Below, piece by piece: positions 27,595-36,067 of a stretch of DNA of 64,000 bases. The first letter of the stretch is position 1. The number at the start of each line of letters is the position of its first letter. Source of the stretch: Leeuwenhoekiella parthenopeia. Lineage in GTDB: Bacteria > Bacteroidota > Bacteroidia > Flavobacteriales > Flavobacteriaceae. The stretch is from the NCBI RefSeq assembly GCF_020782115.1, contig NZ_JAJGMW010000024.1, positions 1-64,000 on the forward strand, in the 5' to 3' direction. The position numbers and the translations under genes are program-made. Under the pieces are notes generated by a model. It saw only the letters and a list, made by a program, of their open reading frames with translations, searched no databases and was not told where the DNA came from.

Positions 27595-27700
27595 CTACAT
27601 TAAAAAATCCTGCACGATCAGGAACCCTGCTGAAAGATTATTTTCTAAACTTACGCAACCAATATCTAAAAACGCGATCTGAATAATAAACCAACACATT

Positions 27701-28087
27701 ATGAAAAAATTAAAATTAATCGCGTTTTCGGTATTTGTAGCTATGCTAAGTTCTTGTGACCCTGATCAAGAATCGACACAGGAGCAAGACCTCGCATATC
27801 TCAATCAGCTGCTTTCTGAAATTGAAGTTTTGGCAAACAGCAAAGACTGCACTGATGCTGCGGAGTGGGATTTTACAGGTATCGGCACTAAATCCTGCGG
27901 GGGATATGTCGGATTTATCGCTTACCACAAAGACATTGACAGCGAACTCTTATTCCAAAAAATTGAAGAGCATATAGAGGCTCAAACCATCTACAACCAA
28001 AAATGGGGGATTGCCAGTGACTGTGCCATAACTGTTGAACCTACCGGAGTGGTTTGCGAAGAAGGTAAGGCGGTTTTAACGTATTGA
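27701..28087 (+). CDS. Small lipoprotein of unknown function
   Basis: A 128-residue protein with a lipoprotein signal (KKLKLIAFSVFVAMLSSCD, lipobox LSSC, Cys19). The short mature domain contains four further Cys residues (in KDCTD, TKSCGGYVGF, ASDCAI and VVCEEG), which could form two disulfides outside the cytoplasm. The CGGYVGFIAYHKDID segment resembles small Bacteroidota lipoproteins often linked to protease-inhibitor-like or immunity roles, but I do not recognise a named family. It stands alone between dnaG and an outer membrane protein gene and ends in a bidirectional terminator. Confidence 0.75.
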   Translation: MKKLKLIAFSVFVAMLSSCDPDQESTQEQDLAYLNQLLSEIEVLANSKDCTDAAEWDFTGIGTKSCGGYVGFIAYHKDIDSELLFQKIEEHIEAQTIYNQKWGIASDCAITVEPTGVVCEEGKAVLTY

Positions 28088-28117
28088 AGCATCACACCTA
28101 TGCTGCTTTAAAAAAAC

Positions 28118-28158
28118 TAAAGCTTTAGCAACTTCTAGGGAAATTGCTAAAGCTTTTT
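28118..28158. terminator. Bidirectional terminator between convergent genes
   Basis: AAAGCTTTAGCAA (28119-28131) pairs with TTGCTAAAGCTTT (about 28144-28156), a 13-bp stem with A and T runs outside. It serves the lipoprotein gene on the plus strand and the outer membrane protein gene on the minus strand. Confidence 0.8.
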
Positions 28159-28193
28159 TACATTACCCCTTCGGGGTCAAGAGAGATAAGGGC

Positions 28194-29228
28194 TTAGTCC
28201 ATATCAAAACGCAGACCTACAGAAAAATTGCGCTCTTCAATAGGATTGTCTTTAAATATGGGATTCAGGTCATACTTGACATACAGCGCCGTATCTCCAA
28301 AGGCCAGATAACCACTTACGCCGTAAATGAAATTGTTGGTGTTGAAATTCTGCTTGAATTTATCTTTACGCTCATCTCCGTTTTCTTCATACTTCAGTTT
28401 TTGGATGGTCAACAAATTGAAACCGGCATAACCTCCCAAACCCAATTTAAACTGATTTTTGGTTGAATACCTGATGTAATTGTCTCCGGTACGCTTGGTT
28501 GAAGGTCCGATCTCAAAATGCACCGGAAAAACCAGATGATCCATTCTGAATTTTGATTTATCAAGATTAATAGGATAGGTTTCCAAAACCGTCTGCTCGC
28601 CATCTTCTACAAAATACTGATTATCATCGAGCTTTAAGCCGTTAAACATAAAACTGAAACCGTATTTCAATCTCAAAAAATTGGTGTTATCAAACACGCG
28701 GGTTTTCCACGCGATGCCCAGTTCAAAAAAGCGACTGCCTCCTATTTTATAAGGCGAATCATTTAGCGAACGTCCCTCGCTAAGCGCGTTATTGAAGCCG
28801 ATACCCAAAACCAGGTCTGATGTGGTACGGCGATCGTAAACCACCTCTTCTTTATCACTGCCCAGTCTTAGTTTTTCGTTTCCAATAAAAATCCCAAAAA
28901 CCGAATCGTCTTCAATGGAATCCTCGTTACGCTCCAGCAAGTCGATCTTGCTTTCGATGATCGCAAGCTTGTCTTCGATATTTCGGGCGTGTTTGGTCGC
29001 TGCCTCCTTTTTCAAAAGATCAGCCTCTTCTTTGCTGATTTCTCCATTTTCAAAACGCTTGTTAATAGCAAGCACTTCAATTTTCAAAGCCTGTTTCTCA
29101 TCGATAACCACCTGTTCTTTCTGGGCATTTAATTGCTCGATGGTTTCTGCAGTGGTCTCGCTCTGAGCCTGCATTTCAGGGGTCGCAAATCCCATAACTG
29201 CGATAAAAAGTAAAATTAAAGTTCTCAT
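28194..29228 (-). CDS. Outer membrane beta-barrel protein with N-terminal coiled coil
   Basis: A 344-residue exported protein. It has a signal peptide (MRTLILLFIAVMGFATPEMQAQ), then a strongly charged helical segment (about 25-105, rich in Glu, Lys and Leu) likely to form a coiled coil. A beta-rich C-terminal part (about 120-344) alternates polar and aromatic residues and ends in NFSVGLRFDMD, a barrel-like last strand. It probably sits in the outer membrane; a ligand cannot be named. It lies downstream of a sigma factor and an anti-sigma-like gene on the same strand, so it may be a target or partner of that system. Confidence 0.72.
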   Translation of the reverse strand: MRTLILLFIAVMGFATPEMQAQSETTAETIEQLNAQKEQVVIDEKQALKIEVLAINKRFENGEISKEEADLLKKEAATKHARNIEDKLAIIESKIDLLERNEDSIEDDSVFGIFIGNEKLRLGSDKEEVVYDRRTTSDLVLGIGFNNALSEGRSLNDSPYKIGGSRFFELGIAWKTRVFDNTNFLRLKYGFSFMFNGLKLDDNQYFVEDGEQTVLETYPINLDKSKFRMDHLVFPVHFEIGPSTKRTGDNYIRYSTKNQFKLGLGGYAGFNLLTIQKLKYEENGDERKDKFKQNFNTNNFIYGVSGYLAFGDTALYVKYDLNPIFKDNPIEERNFSVGLRFDMD

Positions 29229-29310
29229 AATGTTTGGTTTAGTTTCAGGTCACCTCCCTCCGCCCCAAAGGCGGAGAGCAGCTTCCCAAAGATTGATGAA
29301 TGAATGTTTG

Positions 29311-30048
29311 TTAATTGTTGCGCGAAGCCACAGCCTCCCGTGCTTTTAGAAACCCCTCTTTTAGTGCTTCAAAAACACGGTCTTTAAAGGAAGGATCCAA
29401 TTCTTCTTCGACCTCGTAGAGCAGTGCCTCAGCATTTACTGTATTGCGGTCCTTAGCCAGTAGTTGTTCAGAAATGATATCGCGTTGTGCATCGCGCAGC
29501 AGTCTATCAATTTCGGCATCAGAATAGGCTACGCCTGCGTTTTGCTGCTCGGTAACCGTAGTTAAAAGCTTCTCAACCTCAGCATCTATTTTTTGCTGCA
29601 CAGGCTCCTGTAATAGCTGATTTCCTGTTTCCTGAACCGCGACAGACGCCGTTTTGCCTGCAGTAGTTTGAGCAGGAACCGGTTTTACGGTTTCCGGTTT
29701 TTGCCGTTCTTTTTCTGCGGAAACTACCGGGGTCGTCTCTTCAAATTGCTCCTGTTGGGGCTGAAACAACTCCTGCTGAGAACGGGTTTCTATCTTTTGC
29801 TCTTCAACCGGGGCGTCTACAACCGGGTTTTGGTTTACTTCAGGAGTTATAAACAGAAACTTTCCGGCCAGGATTAATATTCCTATAAAACCTGCGGCCA
29901 CTAACCAAACGGTGTATCCCTTTTTAGTTTTCCGCTTTGCGGAAGTATCCAAACCCTGCTCAATGCGTTCCCAGGCTGAAGCCGAAGGTTTAAGTTCGCG
30001 CTGCTCCAGTTTTTCTCTAATATTTTCTTCAAATTTTACCGGTGCCAT
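29311..30048 (-). CDS. Membrane protein paired with an ECF sigma factor (anti-sigma-like)
   Basis: The 245 residues start with a cytoplasmic segment (KFEENIREKLEQRELKPSASAWERIEQGLD) found in Bacteroidota proteins next to ECF sigma genes. One membrane helix follows (about 48-68, WLVAAGFIGILILAGKFLF), then a low-complexity periplasmic region rich in Gln, Glu, Pro and Val. It overlaps the sigma factor gene by 20 bp, so the two are translationally coupled. By position and topology it is likely to restrain the sigma factor or transmit an envelope signal. No catalytic motif is visible. Confidence 0.7.
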   Translation of the reverse strand: MAPVKFEENIREKLEQRELKPSASAWERIEQGLDTSAKRKTKKGYTVWLVAAGFIGILILAGKFLFITPEVNQNPVVDAPVEEQKIETRSQQELFQPQQEQFEETTPVVSAEKERQKPETVKPVPAQTTAGKTASVAVQETGNQLLQEPVQQKIDAEVEKLLTTVTEQQNAGVAYSDAEIDRLLRDAQRDIISEQLLAKDRNTVNAEALLYEVEEELDPSFKDRVFEALKEGFLKAREAVASRNN

Positions 30049-30598
30049 AGCTGTAGGTATTAAATTCTTTTAATTTTTGCTGAAGCAGTTTGCGTGCCTT
30101 AAACAACTGACTTTTTGAGGTGCTTTCAGAAATATCAAGCTTCTGCGCAATTTCCTGATGCTTGTAGCCTTCTACCGCATACATCACAAAAACGGCACGG
30201 TAACCTTCGGGTAGCGCATCTATCAACGCCTGAATTTCCGCTACTTCCAGATTGCTGTCCTGCGGACTGTAGGTAGGATCATCACCTTCCTGCTCATAAT
30301 CTGTAAACTGCATTTTGATTGTCTTGCGCAGATACGAAATAGACTCGTTAACCATAGTGCGACGCACCCAACCCTCAAAACTACCCTCATCGCGAAAGGA
30401 ATCCAGATTCTGAAAAACCTTTAAAAAGCCGTTACACATAGCTTCTTCGGCTTGCATGAGATCACTAAGATATCTTCGGCACACGCTCAGCATTTTTGGT
30501 GCATGAATTTCATACAGTCTTCGCTGGGCCTCGCGATGCCCGCCTGCCGCTTTTTTAATGAGCTGCTTTTCGTTATTGAAAAATGTAATGACTTTCAC
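30029..30598 (-). CDS. ECF-type RNA polymerase sigma factor
   Basis: A 189-residue sigma-70 family protein. Region 2 is at about 25-95 (RLYEIHAPKMLSVCRRYLSDLMQAEEAMCNGFLKVF and GSFEGWVRRTMVNE). Region 4 is near 130-180 (ALPEGYRAVFVMYAVEGYKHQEIAQKLDISESTSKSQLFKARKLL) with the HTH that reads the -35 element. Region 3 is missing, as in ECF sigmas. It overlaps the downstream membrane partner by 20 bp. The 332 bp upstream show no TAnnTTTG box, so the gene may be autoregulated or read from an alternative promoter. Confidence 0.93.
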   Translation of the reverse strand: MKVITFFNNEKQLIKKAAGGHREAQRRLYEIHAPKMLSVCRRYLSDLMQAEEAMCNGFLKVFQNLDSFRDEGSFEGWVRRTMVNESISYLRKTIKMQFTDYEQEGDDPTYSPQDSNLEVAEIQALIDALPEGYRAVFVMYAVEGYKHQEIAQKLDISESTSKSQLFKARKLLQQKLKEFNTYSYGTGKI

Positions 30599-30930
30599 AA
30601 AACCTTTAAACTGCCTGGTTCGACTCTTTATTAAGTCAGACTGAAATTCTTAAAACCGCTTTCTTAAGCAAACGGCCTTATCAAAACTGCCTTCATTTAT
30701 AGAGACGCAGAAAATTGAGAAATGGTTGCCTGAGGTTTGAAAATAATTTGAAAAAATTTTAAATAAATTGATATACAGCTATTTATGTTTTAAAAAATTA
30801 AAAAAACATACTGAACCAAAACCAATCTGGCTATGATCAGGTCTGCGTGATTCGTATCAATTCTAAAAACAGGCTTCACAAACCCTTACTTCAAAGGAAG
30901 GACTTACGAGACGAATTGTTTTCAAAAAAT
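30599..30930. other. 332-bp non-coding gap
   Basis: The gap lies between the polyprenyl synthase 3' end and the ECF sigma factor 5' end. It is AT-rich in the middle. I found no convincing open frame, RNA fold, TAnnTTTG box or strong terminator. It presumably holds the sigma factor promoter. Confidence 0.6.
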
Positions 30931-31908
30931 CTATTTCTCACGCTCGATGACGTAATTCACCATCAGAATAAGCGATTCTTTATAGGGGGAGTTGGGGTAT
31001 TTCTTGAGCAGGTTTAGAGCTTCCTGCTGAAGGGCTTTCATCTTGGTGACTGCATAATCTAAACCACCAATTTCTTTCACATAAGCGATAACTTCATTTA
31101 CCCGGGTTTTATCCTTATTGTGATTCTTAACCGAATTGATGAGCCATTTGCGCTTTTCGGGGGTGCTGTTATTTACCGCATAAATAAGCGGAAGCGTCAT
31201 TTTCTGCTCTTTGATATCGATACCCGTAGGTTTACCGATGCGCTGCGTTCCGTAATCAAAAAGGTCATCTTTAATCTGAAAAGCCAGGCCGATGAGTTCG
31301 CCGAACTTGCGCATATTCTCTACATCCTTTTTGCCGGCGTGAACCGCGCAGGCGCCCATAGCGCAACAGGCGGCGATTAAAGTTGCCGTTTTCTGGCGAA
31401 TGATCTCGAAGTAGATTTCTTCGGTAATATCGAGTTTGCGGGCTTTTTCGATTTGCAGGAGTTCGCCCTCACTCATCTCGCGTACCGCTACGGAAATAAT
31501 TTGGAGCAAATCAAAATCTTCATTATCAATGGAAAGTAATAATCCTTTAGAAAGCAGAAAATCGCCAACCAGAACCGCAATCTTATTCTTCCAAAGGGCA
31601 TTTAGACTGAAAAATCCGCGGCGACGATAGCTGTCATCAACCACATCATCGTGTACAAGCGTCGCGGTATGTATCAATTCTATAACCGAAGCACCACGAT
31701 ACGTACGGTCGTTAAGACGCTCGTCACCCAGCATTTTGGCCACCAGAAATACAAACATGGGCCGCATTTGCTTCCCTTTTCGGTTTACAATAAAGTGCGT
31801 GATGCGGTTAAGCAGGGGTACTTTTGATTTCATCGAAAGCGAAAACTTTTGTTCAAAAAGTTCCATTTCGTGCGCAATAGGCTGCTTAATTTGTTCGACT
31901 ACTTTCAA
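30931..31908 (-). CDS. Trans-type polyprenyl diphosphate synthase
   Basis: Chain-elongating prenyltransferase that condenses IPP with allylic diphosphates, probably making the menaquinone side chain. The 325 residues contain the first Asp-rich motif DDVVD (87-91, in LVHDDVVDDSYRRRG), GKQMRP near 45-50 for IPP binding, and the second motif DDLFDY (near 214) followed by GKPTGIDIKEQKMTLP. The product length cannot be read reliably from these motifs. The gene lies 33 bp downstream of rlmN on the same strand. Confidence 0.93.
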   Translation of the reverse strand: MKVVEQIKQPIAHEMELFEQKFSLSMKSKVPLLNRITHFIVNRKGKQMRPMFVFLVAKMLGDERLNDRTYRGASVIELIHTATLVHDDVVDDSYRRRGFFSLNALWKNKIAVLVGDFLLSKGLLLSIDNEDFDLLQIISVAVREMSEGELLQIEKARKLDITEEIYFEIIRQKTATLIAACCAMGACAVHAGKKDVENMRKFGELIGLAFQIKDDLFDYGTQRIGKPTGIDIKEQKMTLPLIYAVNNSTPEKRKWLINSVKNHNKDKTRVNEVIAYVKEIGGLDYAVTKMKALQQEALNLLKKYPNSPYKESLILMVNYVIEREK

Positions 31909-31941
31909 TTCCTATTTCTATTATTATTTTAATTGCTTTTA

Positions 31942-32985
31942 CTAACCATTTTTATTAGCAAGCTGCCCACAGGCGGCGTCAATATCTTTTCCTCTGGAGC
32001 GACGTACCGTAACCGTAATACCACGGTCTTCAAGCTTTGCCACATAGCGATTAATCGCCTCGGGATCTGCCTGCTGAAACTGCCCATCGTCAATAGGGTT
32101 ATATTCAATCAAATTTACTTTACTCGGTACTGCAAGACAAAAATCAATCAGGGCTTCAATATCCTTATCCTGATCATTGATACCCCGCCAAACCACATAC
32201 TCATACGTAATGCGCTTTTTAGTCTTCATATACCAATACTGAAGCGCTTCTTTGAGTTCGTGCAAAGGCATTTGCTCGTTAAACGGCATAATATCGGTAC
32301 GCACTTCGTCTAATGCAGAATGCAACGAGACGGCAAGCTTGAATTTCACCCCGTCATCAGCCATTTTTTTGATGATCTTAGGTACTCCCGAAGTGGAAAC
32401 GGTAATACGCTTGGGCGACATATTCAGTCCGTCTGGCGCTGTGATTTTTTCGATAGAGGCCACCACGTTTTTATAATTCATCAAGGGCTCGCCCATACCC
32501 ATAAACACAATGTTTGAAAGCGGACGGTTGTGATACAAACGGCTTTGCTGATCTATTGCCACTACCTGATCGAAGATTTCGTCAGGATTTAAATTACGCA
32601 TACGTTTTAAACGTGCTGTGGCACAAAATTTACAATTGAGACTGCAGCCCACCTGAGAAGATACGCAGGCGGTTGTACGTGAAGCGGTAGGAATCAAAAC
32701 CGATTCTACAGTAAGACCGTCGTGCAATTTAACCGCATTTTTGATGGTGCCGTCATTGCTGCGTTGCATCTGGTCTACCTTGATGTGGTTGATCACAAAA
32801 TGGGTGTCGAGAAAGCTTCGGGTTTCTTTAGACAGATTGGTCATATCATCAAAGGAATGTGCACCTTTAGTCCACAACCACTCGTAAACCTGATTGCCGC
32901 GAAATGCCTTTTCGCCCTGCTCCACAAAAAAATCACGCAATTCCTCGCGTGTTAATGCCCGTATATCTTTCTTGCTGTCTTTCAC
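31942..32985 (-). CDS. rlmN: Dual-specificity RNA methyltransferase RlmN
   Basis: Radical AdoMet enzyme that C2-methylates adenosine 2503 of 23S rRNA and A37 of some tRNAs. The 347 residues show the CxxxCxxC cluster (Cys114, Cys118, Cys121 in GCSLNCKFCATA), the conserved YEWLWTKGAHSFDDMTNLSK N-terminal segment, GMGEPLMNY, and the C-terminal TVRRSRGKDIDAACGQL, whose Cys is the methyl-carrying catalytic residue. It is transcribed together with the downstream prenyltransferase (33-bp gap). Confidence 0.97.
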   Translation of the reverse strand: MKDSKKDIRALTREELRDFFVEQGEKAFRGNQVYEWLWTKGAHSFDDMTNLSKETRSFLDTHFVINHIKVDQMQRSNDGTIKNAVKLHDGLTVESVLIPTASRTTACVSSQVGCSLNCKFCATARLKRMRNLNPDEIFDQVVAIDQQSRLYHNRPLSNIVFMGMGEPLMNYKNVVASIEKITAPDGLNMSPKRITVSTSGVPKIIKKMADDGVKFKLAVSLHSALDEVRTDIMPFNEQMPLHELKEALQYWYMKTKKRITYEYVVWRGINDQDKDIEALIDFCLAVPSKVNLIEYNPIDDGQFQQADPEAINRYVAKLEDRGITVTVRRSRGKDIDAACGQLANKNG

Positions 32986-33105
32986 GCTGCAAAGTTACCA
33001 ATTAAGAGGCTGTTAGCTTAAATTCATTTCAAACTTTTAGCAATAAACCATCTCGGGACAAACTCACAAGGCATCCCAAGTAAAAAAAGCCTTGATTTTA
33101 AAGCA

Positions 33106-33123
33106 TCCCGATAGCAATCGGGA
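33106..33123. repeat. Short palindrome TCCCGAT-AGCA-ATCGGGA
   Basis: A perfect 7-bp inverted repeat with a 4-nt loop lies in the 220-bp gap between rlmN and queA. No T run follows, so it is not a good terminator. It resembles dispersed palindromes seen between genes in Bacteroidota genomes, but only one copy is in this window. Confidence 0.5.
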
Positions 33124-33152
33124 CTGAACATTATACCCTTTGGCAGAGCCAA

Positions 33153-33188
33153 AAAAAAATCCCCGATACAGCGTACCGGGGATTTTTA
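33153..33188 (-). terminator. Terminator of the mazG-aroA-queA unit
   Basis: AAAATCCCC and GGGGATTTT flank a further partly paired stem (GATAC/GTACC), giving a strong hairpin with A and T runs on the two sides. It lies directly beyond the queA stop codon. Confidence 0.85.
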
Positions 33189-33205
33189 TAAAACTATCAG
33201 TTTAA

Positions 33206-34255
33206 TTAGATGATGAGCATTGCATCACCATAGCTGTAAAACTTGTATTTCTCTTTAACGGCAAGCTCGTAAGCCTCTTTCATAAAATCGTGACCTGCAA
33301 AAGCAGAAACCATCATCATAAGCGTAGACTTAGGCGTATGGAAATTGGTAATCATACAGTTTGCAATGCTGAAGTCGTAAGGAGGAAAAATAAACTTATT
33401 TGTCCAGCCGCTAAACTCGTTAAGTGTGTGGTTTGAACTTACCGCACTCTCCAAAGCACGCATAACTGTGGTACCAACAGCACAAACTCTTCGGTTTTCC
33501 TGAATCGCCTTATTGATAACCTGAGTTGCAGGTTTCTGTATAAAAGCTTCTTCACTGTCCATTTTATGTTTGGAAAGGTCTTCAACCTCAACCGGGCTAA
33601 AAGTTCCCAGACCTACGTGAAGGGTTACTTCGGCGAAGTTGATTCCTTTAATTTCAAGGCGTTTTAGCAAGTGTTTGCTAAAGTGTAAACCGGCAGTTGG
33701 CGCGGCTACAGCCCCTTCTTCTTTTGCGAAGATAGTTTGATAACGCTCTGCATCTTCCGGCTCTACCTCACGCTTGATGTATTTAGGAAGCGGGGTCTCA
33801 CCCAGCTCAGTCAATTTATTTCTGAATTCCTGATACGAACCGTCATAGAGGAAACGCAGCGTTCTACCGCGGCTGGTGGTGTTGTCGATTACCTCAGCAA
33901 CCAAACTCTCATCATCCCCGAAATACAGCTTGTTCCCGATACGTATTTTACGGGCAGGATCTACTAAAACATCCCAAAGACGGGTTTCAGAATTCAATTC
34001 GCGCAGTAAGAAAACCTCGATGCGGGCACCGGTTTTTTCTTTATTACCGTAAAGACGAGCGGGAAAAACCTTGGTATTATTGAGCACCATTACATCTTCG
34101 GGCTCAAAATAATCGATAAGGTCTTTAAATAACTTATGTTCTATTGTTTTGGTTTTGCGGTTAAGAACCATTAAGCGGGCTTCATCCCTGTTTTCTGCAG
34201 GATATTCAGCCAGCAATTCTTTTGGCAAATCAAAGTTGAAATTTGAAAGTTTCAT
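33206..34255 (-). CDS. queA: tRNA preQ1(34) S-adenosylmethionine ribosyltransferase-isomerase QueA
   Basis: Transfers and isomerises the ribosyl part of AdoMet onto preQ1 in tRNA, giving epoxyqueuosine. The 349 residues begin [28 protein letters not shown] and contain [46 protein letters not shown], and [21 protein letters not shown], shown here as family signatures. The ATG at 34255 is chosen over an ATG 14 codons upstream because all homologues I know start at this KLSxFxF segment. It is last in a unit with aroA and the MazG-like gene. Confidence 0.96.
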   Translation of the reverse strand: MKLSNFNFDLPKELLAEYPAENRDEARLMVLNRKTKTIEHKLFKDLIDYFEPEDVMVLNNTKVFPARLYGNKEKTGARIEVFLLRELNSETRLWDVLVDPARKIRIGNKLYFGDDESLVAEVIDNTTSRGRTLRFLYDGSYQEFRNKLTELGETPLPKYIKREVEPEDAERYQTIFAKEEGAVAAPTAGLHFSKHLLKRLEIKGINFAEVTLHVGLGTFSPVEVEDLSKHKMDSEEAFIQKPATQVINKAIQENRRVCAVGTTVMRALESAVSSNHTLNEFSGWTNKFIFPPYDFSIANCMITNFHTPKSTLMMMVSAFAGHDFMKEAYELAVKEKYKFYSYGDAMLII

Positions 34256-34402
34256 TCCCATGAGCGGTCTTTTTAAGGTATTTAAAATAGCGTGCAAATA
34301 TACAACCTCAGGGTAGGGGTTGTCAAGTAAAACAGCGTTTAATTTGTGACGCAGTGACTTATGCCTGAAGCAGCAGGTATTCTAAGGCTTTAGGTGAAAA
34401 AA

Positions 34403-35626
34403 TCAGCGCTCGTTTATTTCAAAACCAAGGGATTTCAGATCATCCCAATAATCGGGATAGGATTTATTTACGACCTCGGCATCTTCAAAAGCAATAGGAA
34501 CACGCAATGCCATAGGCGCAAAAGCCATCGCCATGCGATGATCCTGATAGGTTTTGATGGTAACATCTGCCTGGTAATTTGTTCCCGGTTTCAGGTGTAA
34601 GGAGTCGTTAGACACGCTAATTTCAGCGCCCAGCTTGGTAAGTTCAGCCTTTAAAGCTTCAAGCCGGTCGGTTTCTTTTATTTTGAGGGTATGAAGACCG
34701 GTTAAATCACAACCTATTCCCAGGCCGTAGCAGGTAACAGCGATTGTTTGCGCAATGTCAGGACTGTTTGCCAGGTCGAAAGCAACACGTTTCGATTTGG
34801 GCTCCTGTATTTTTTTCAGAAGGATTTCAGTATCCAGATAGGTAGTTTCCACGCCCAGTTCCGTATAGATTTCGGCCAGTGCCGAATCACCCTGTAAACT
34901 GTTTTTCTTGTAGCTTGACAATTTCAGCGCTGCTGAATCACAAAGTGCTGCAAGACTGTAATAATAGGAAGCGCTGCTCCAGTCAGACTCCACCACCATT
35001 TCGCTTACATCTACCGAAGATACCGGTTTGACGGTAATGATTTGGCCTTCAAAAGTACTGTCAATTCCCAATTGGGTGAGTAAAGACCGGGTCATTTCAA
35101 TGTAAGGCACCGAAGTGATTTTCCCAATAAGTTCAATTTCAATTCCATTAGGCAGAGAGGCTCCCACCATCATCAAAGCCGAAATGTACTGGCTGCTCAC
35201 ATTAGCCTCAAGAGCCACTTTATTTTGCTCCAGCTTTTTACCTTTAATCAAAAGAGGCGCGAAACCCTCATTCTTAAGATAGGTAATATCTGCACCCAGA
35301 CTGTTGAGGGCGTTAACCAAAAGACCTATGGGTCGCTCCTGCATGCGGCTGCTCCCGGTGAGAATGGTTTCGCGACCTTCATAAGCCGCAAAATAAGCAG
35401 TTAAAAAGCGCATTGCAGTACCAGCATGGTGTATGTCTACCGTTTTTTCTGTAGATGCCAGCGCCTGCTGCATCATATCACTGTCTTCGCTATTAGACAG
35501 ATTTTTTATTTCAAAATTGCCAAAGAGCGCCTGTAATAGTAAAAGTCGGTTGCTTTCGCTTTTAGAGCCGGTAATACGTACGGTTCCGTTAAGGTTGGGC
35601 TGTTTTTGCTGAAGTTTTAGAATCAA
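34403..35626 (-). CDS. aroA: 5-enolpyruvylshikimate-3-phosphate synthase AroA
   Basis: Sixth enzyme of the shikimate pathway, transferring enolpyruvate from PEP to shikimate-3-phosphate. The 407 residues include the N-terminal GSKSESNRLLLLQALF (near 19-34), HHAGTAMRFLTAYFA for the PEP-binding LxNAGTAxR motif (here HAGTAMR), SSQYISALM, and KETDRLEALKAELTKLGA and DHRMAMAFA in the C-terminal domain. The glycine in the AGT motif is present. The gene is separate from the aromatic operon at 44-48 kb and lies 23 bp after the MazG-like gene. Confidence 0.95.
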   Translation of the reverse strand: MILKLQQKQPNLNGTVRITGSKSESNRLLLLQALFGNFEIKNLSNSEDSDMMQQALASTEKTVDIHHAGTAMRFLTAYFAAYEGRETILTGSSRMQERPIGLLVNALNSLGADITYLKNEGFAPLLIKGKKLEQNKVALEANVSSQYISALMMVGASLPNGIEIELIGKITSVPYIEMTRSLLTQLGIDSTFEGQIITVKPVSSVDVSEMVVESDWSSASYYYSLAALCDSAALKLSSYKKNSLQGDSALAEIYTELGVETTYLDTEILLKKIQEPKSKRVAFDLANSPDIAQTIAVTCYGLGIGCDLTGLHTLKIKETDRLEALKAELTKLGAEISVSNDSLHLKPGTNYQADVTIKTYQDHRMAMAFAPMALRVPIAFEDAEVVNKSYPDYWDDLKSLGFEINER

Positions 35627-35649
35627 AATGCAGTATTAAAACGTGGTTG

Positions 35650-35976
35650 TTATTTCAGTTTTGTATTGGAGTGATGCCTGTCGTGATCCCTTTTGGTTTT
35701 AAGATCCAGTTTTTTATCGAAGGCTTCCTGAAGGTTTATTCCGGTCTGGTTGGCCAGGCAAAGCACTACAAAAAGCACATCGGCGAGTTCTTCCCCCAGA
35801 TCTTTGCTTTTATCGCTTTCCTTTTCGCTTTGCTCCCCATAACGACGTGCGATAATGCGGGCGACCTCCCCTACCTCTTCGGTAAGCTGAGCCATATTGG
35901 TAAGTTCATTGAAATAGCGTACTCCGTGTGCTTTGATCCAGTCATCAACGGCTTTCTGAGCGTGGTCAATCTTCAT
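35650..35976 (-). CDS. MazG-like nucleotide pyrophosphohydrolase
   Basis: A 108-residue all-alpha NTP pyrophosphohydrolase. The metal-binding signature is LTEEVGEVARIIARRYGE (about 30-47) followed by LGEELADVLFVVLCLANQ (about 66-83), the EExxE and ExxD pairs of the MazG fold. Members hydrolyse non-canonical or excess nucleoside triphosphates to monophosphates. It is a single-domain form, shorter than E. coli MazG. It heads the aroA-queA unit. Confidence 0.88.
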   Translation of the reverse strand: MKIDHAQKAVDDWIKAHGVRYFNELTNMAQLTEEVGEVARIIARRYGEQSEKESDKSKDLGEELADVLFVVLCLANQTGINLQEAFDKKLDLKTKRDHDRHHSNTKLK

Positions 35977-36067
35977 AAAACAGGAATCTTAATTTAGGTG
36001 TGCTAAATTAAAGCAAAGCGCCTAACTATCCCATATTAAGGTTGTCAAATACTGAAATCTTTGAGCT

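Noticed and set aside
33106-33123. Terminator at the short palindrome upstream of rlmN
   Set aside because: It has no T run on either side and sits upstream of rlmN, while a much better terminator for queA lies at 33153-33188.
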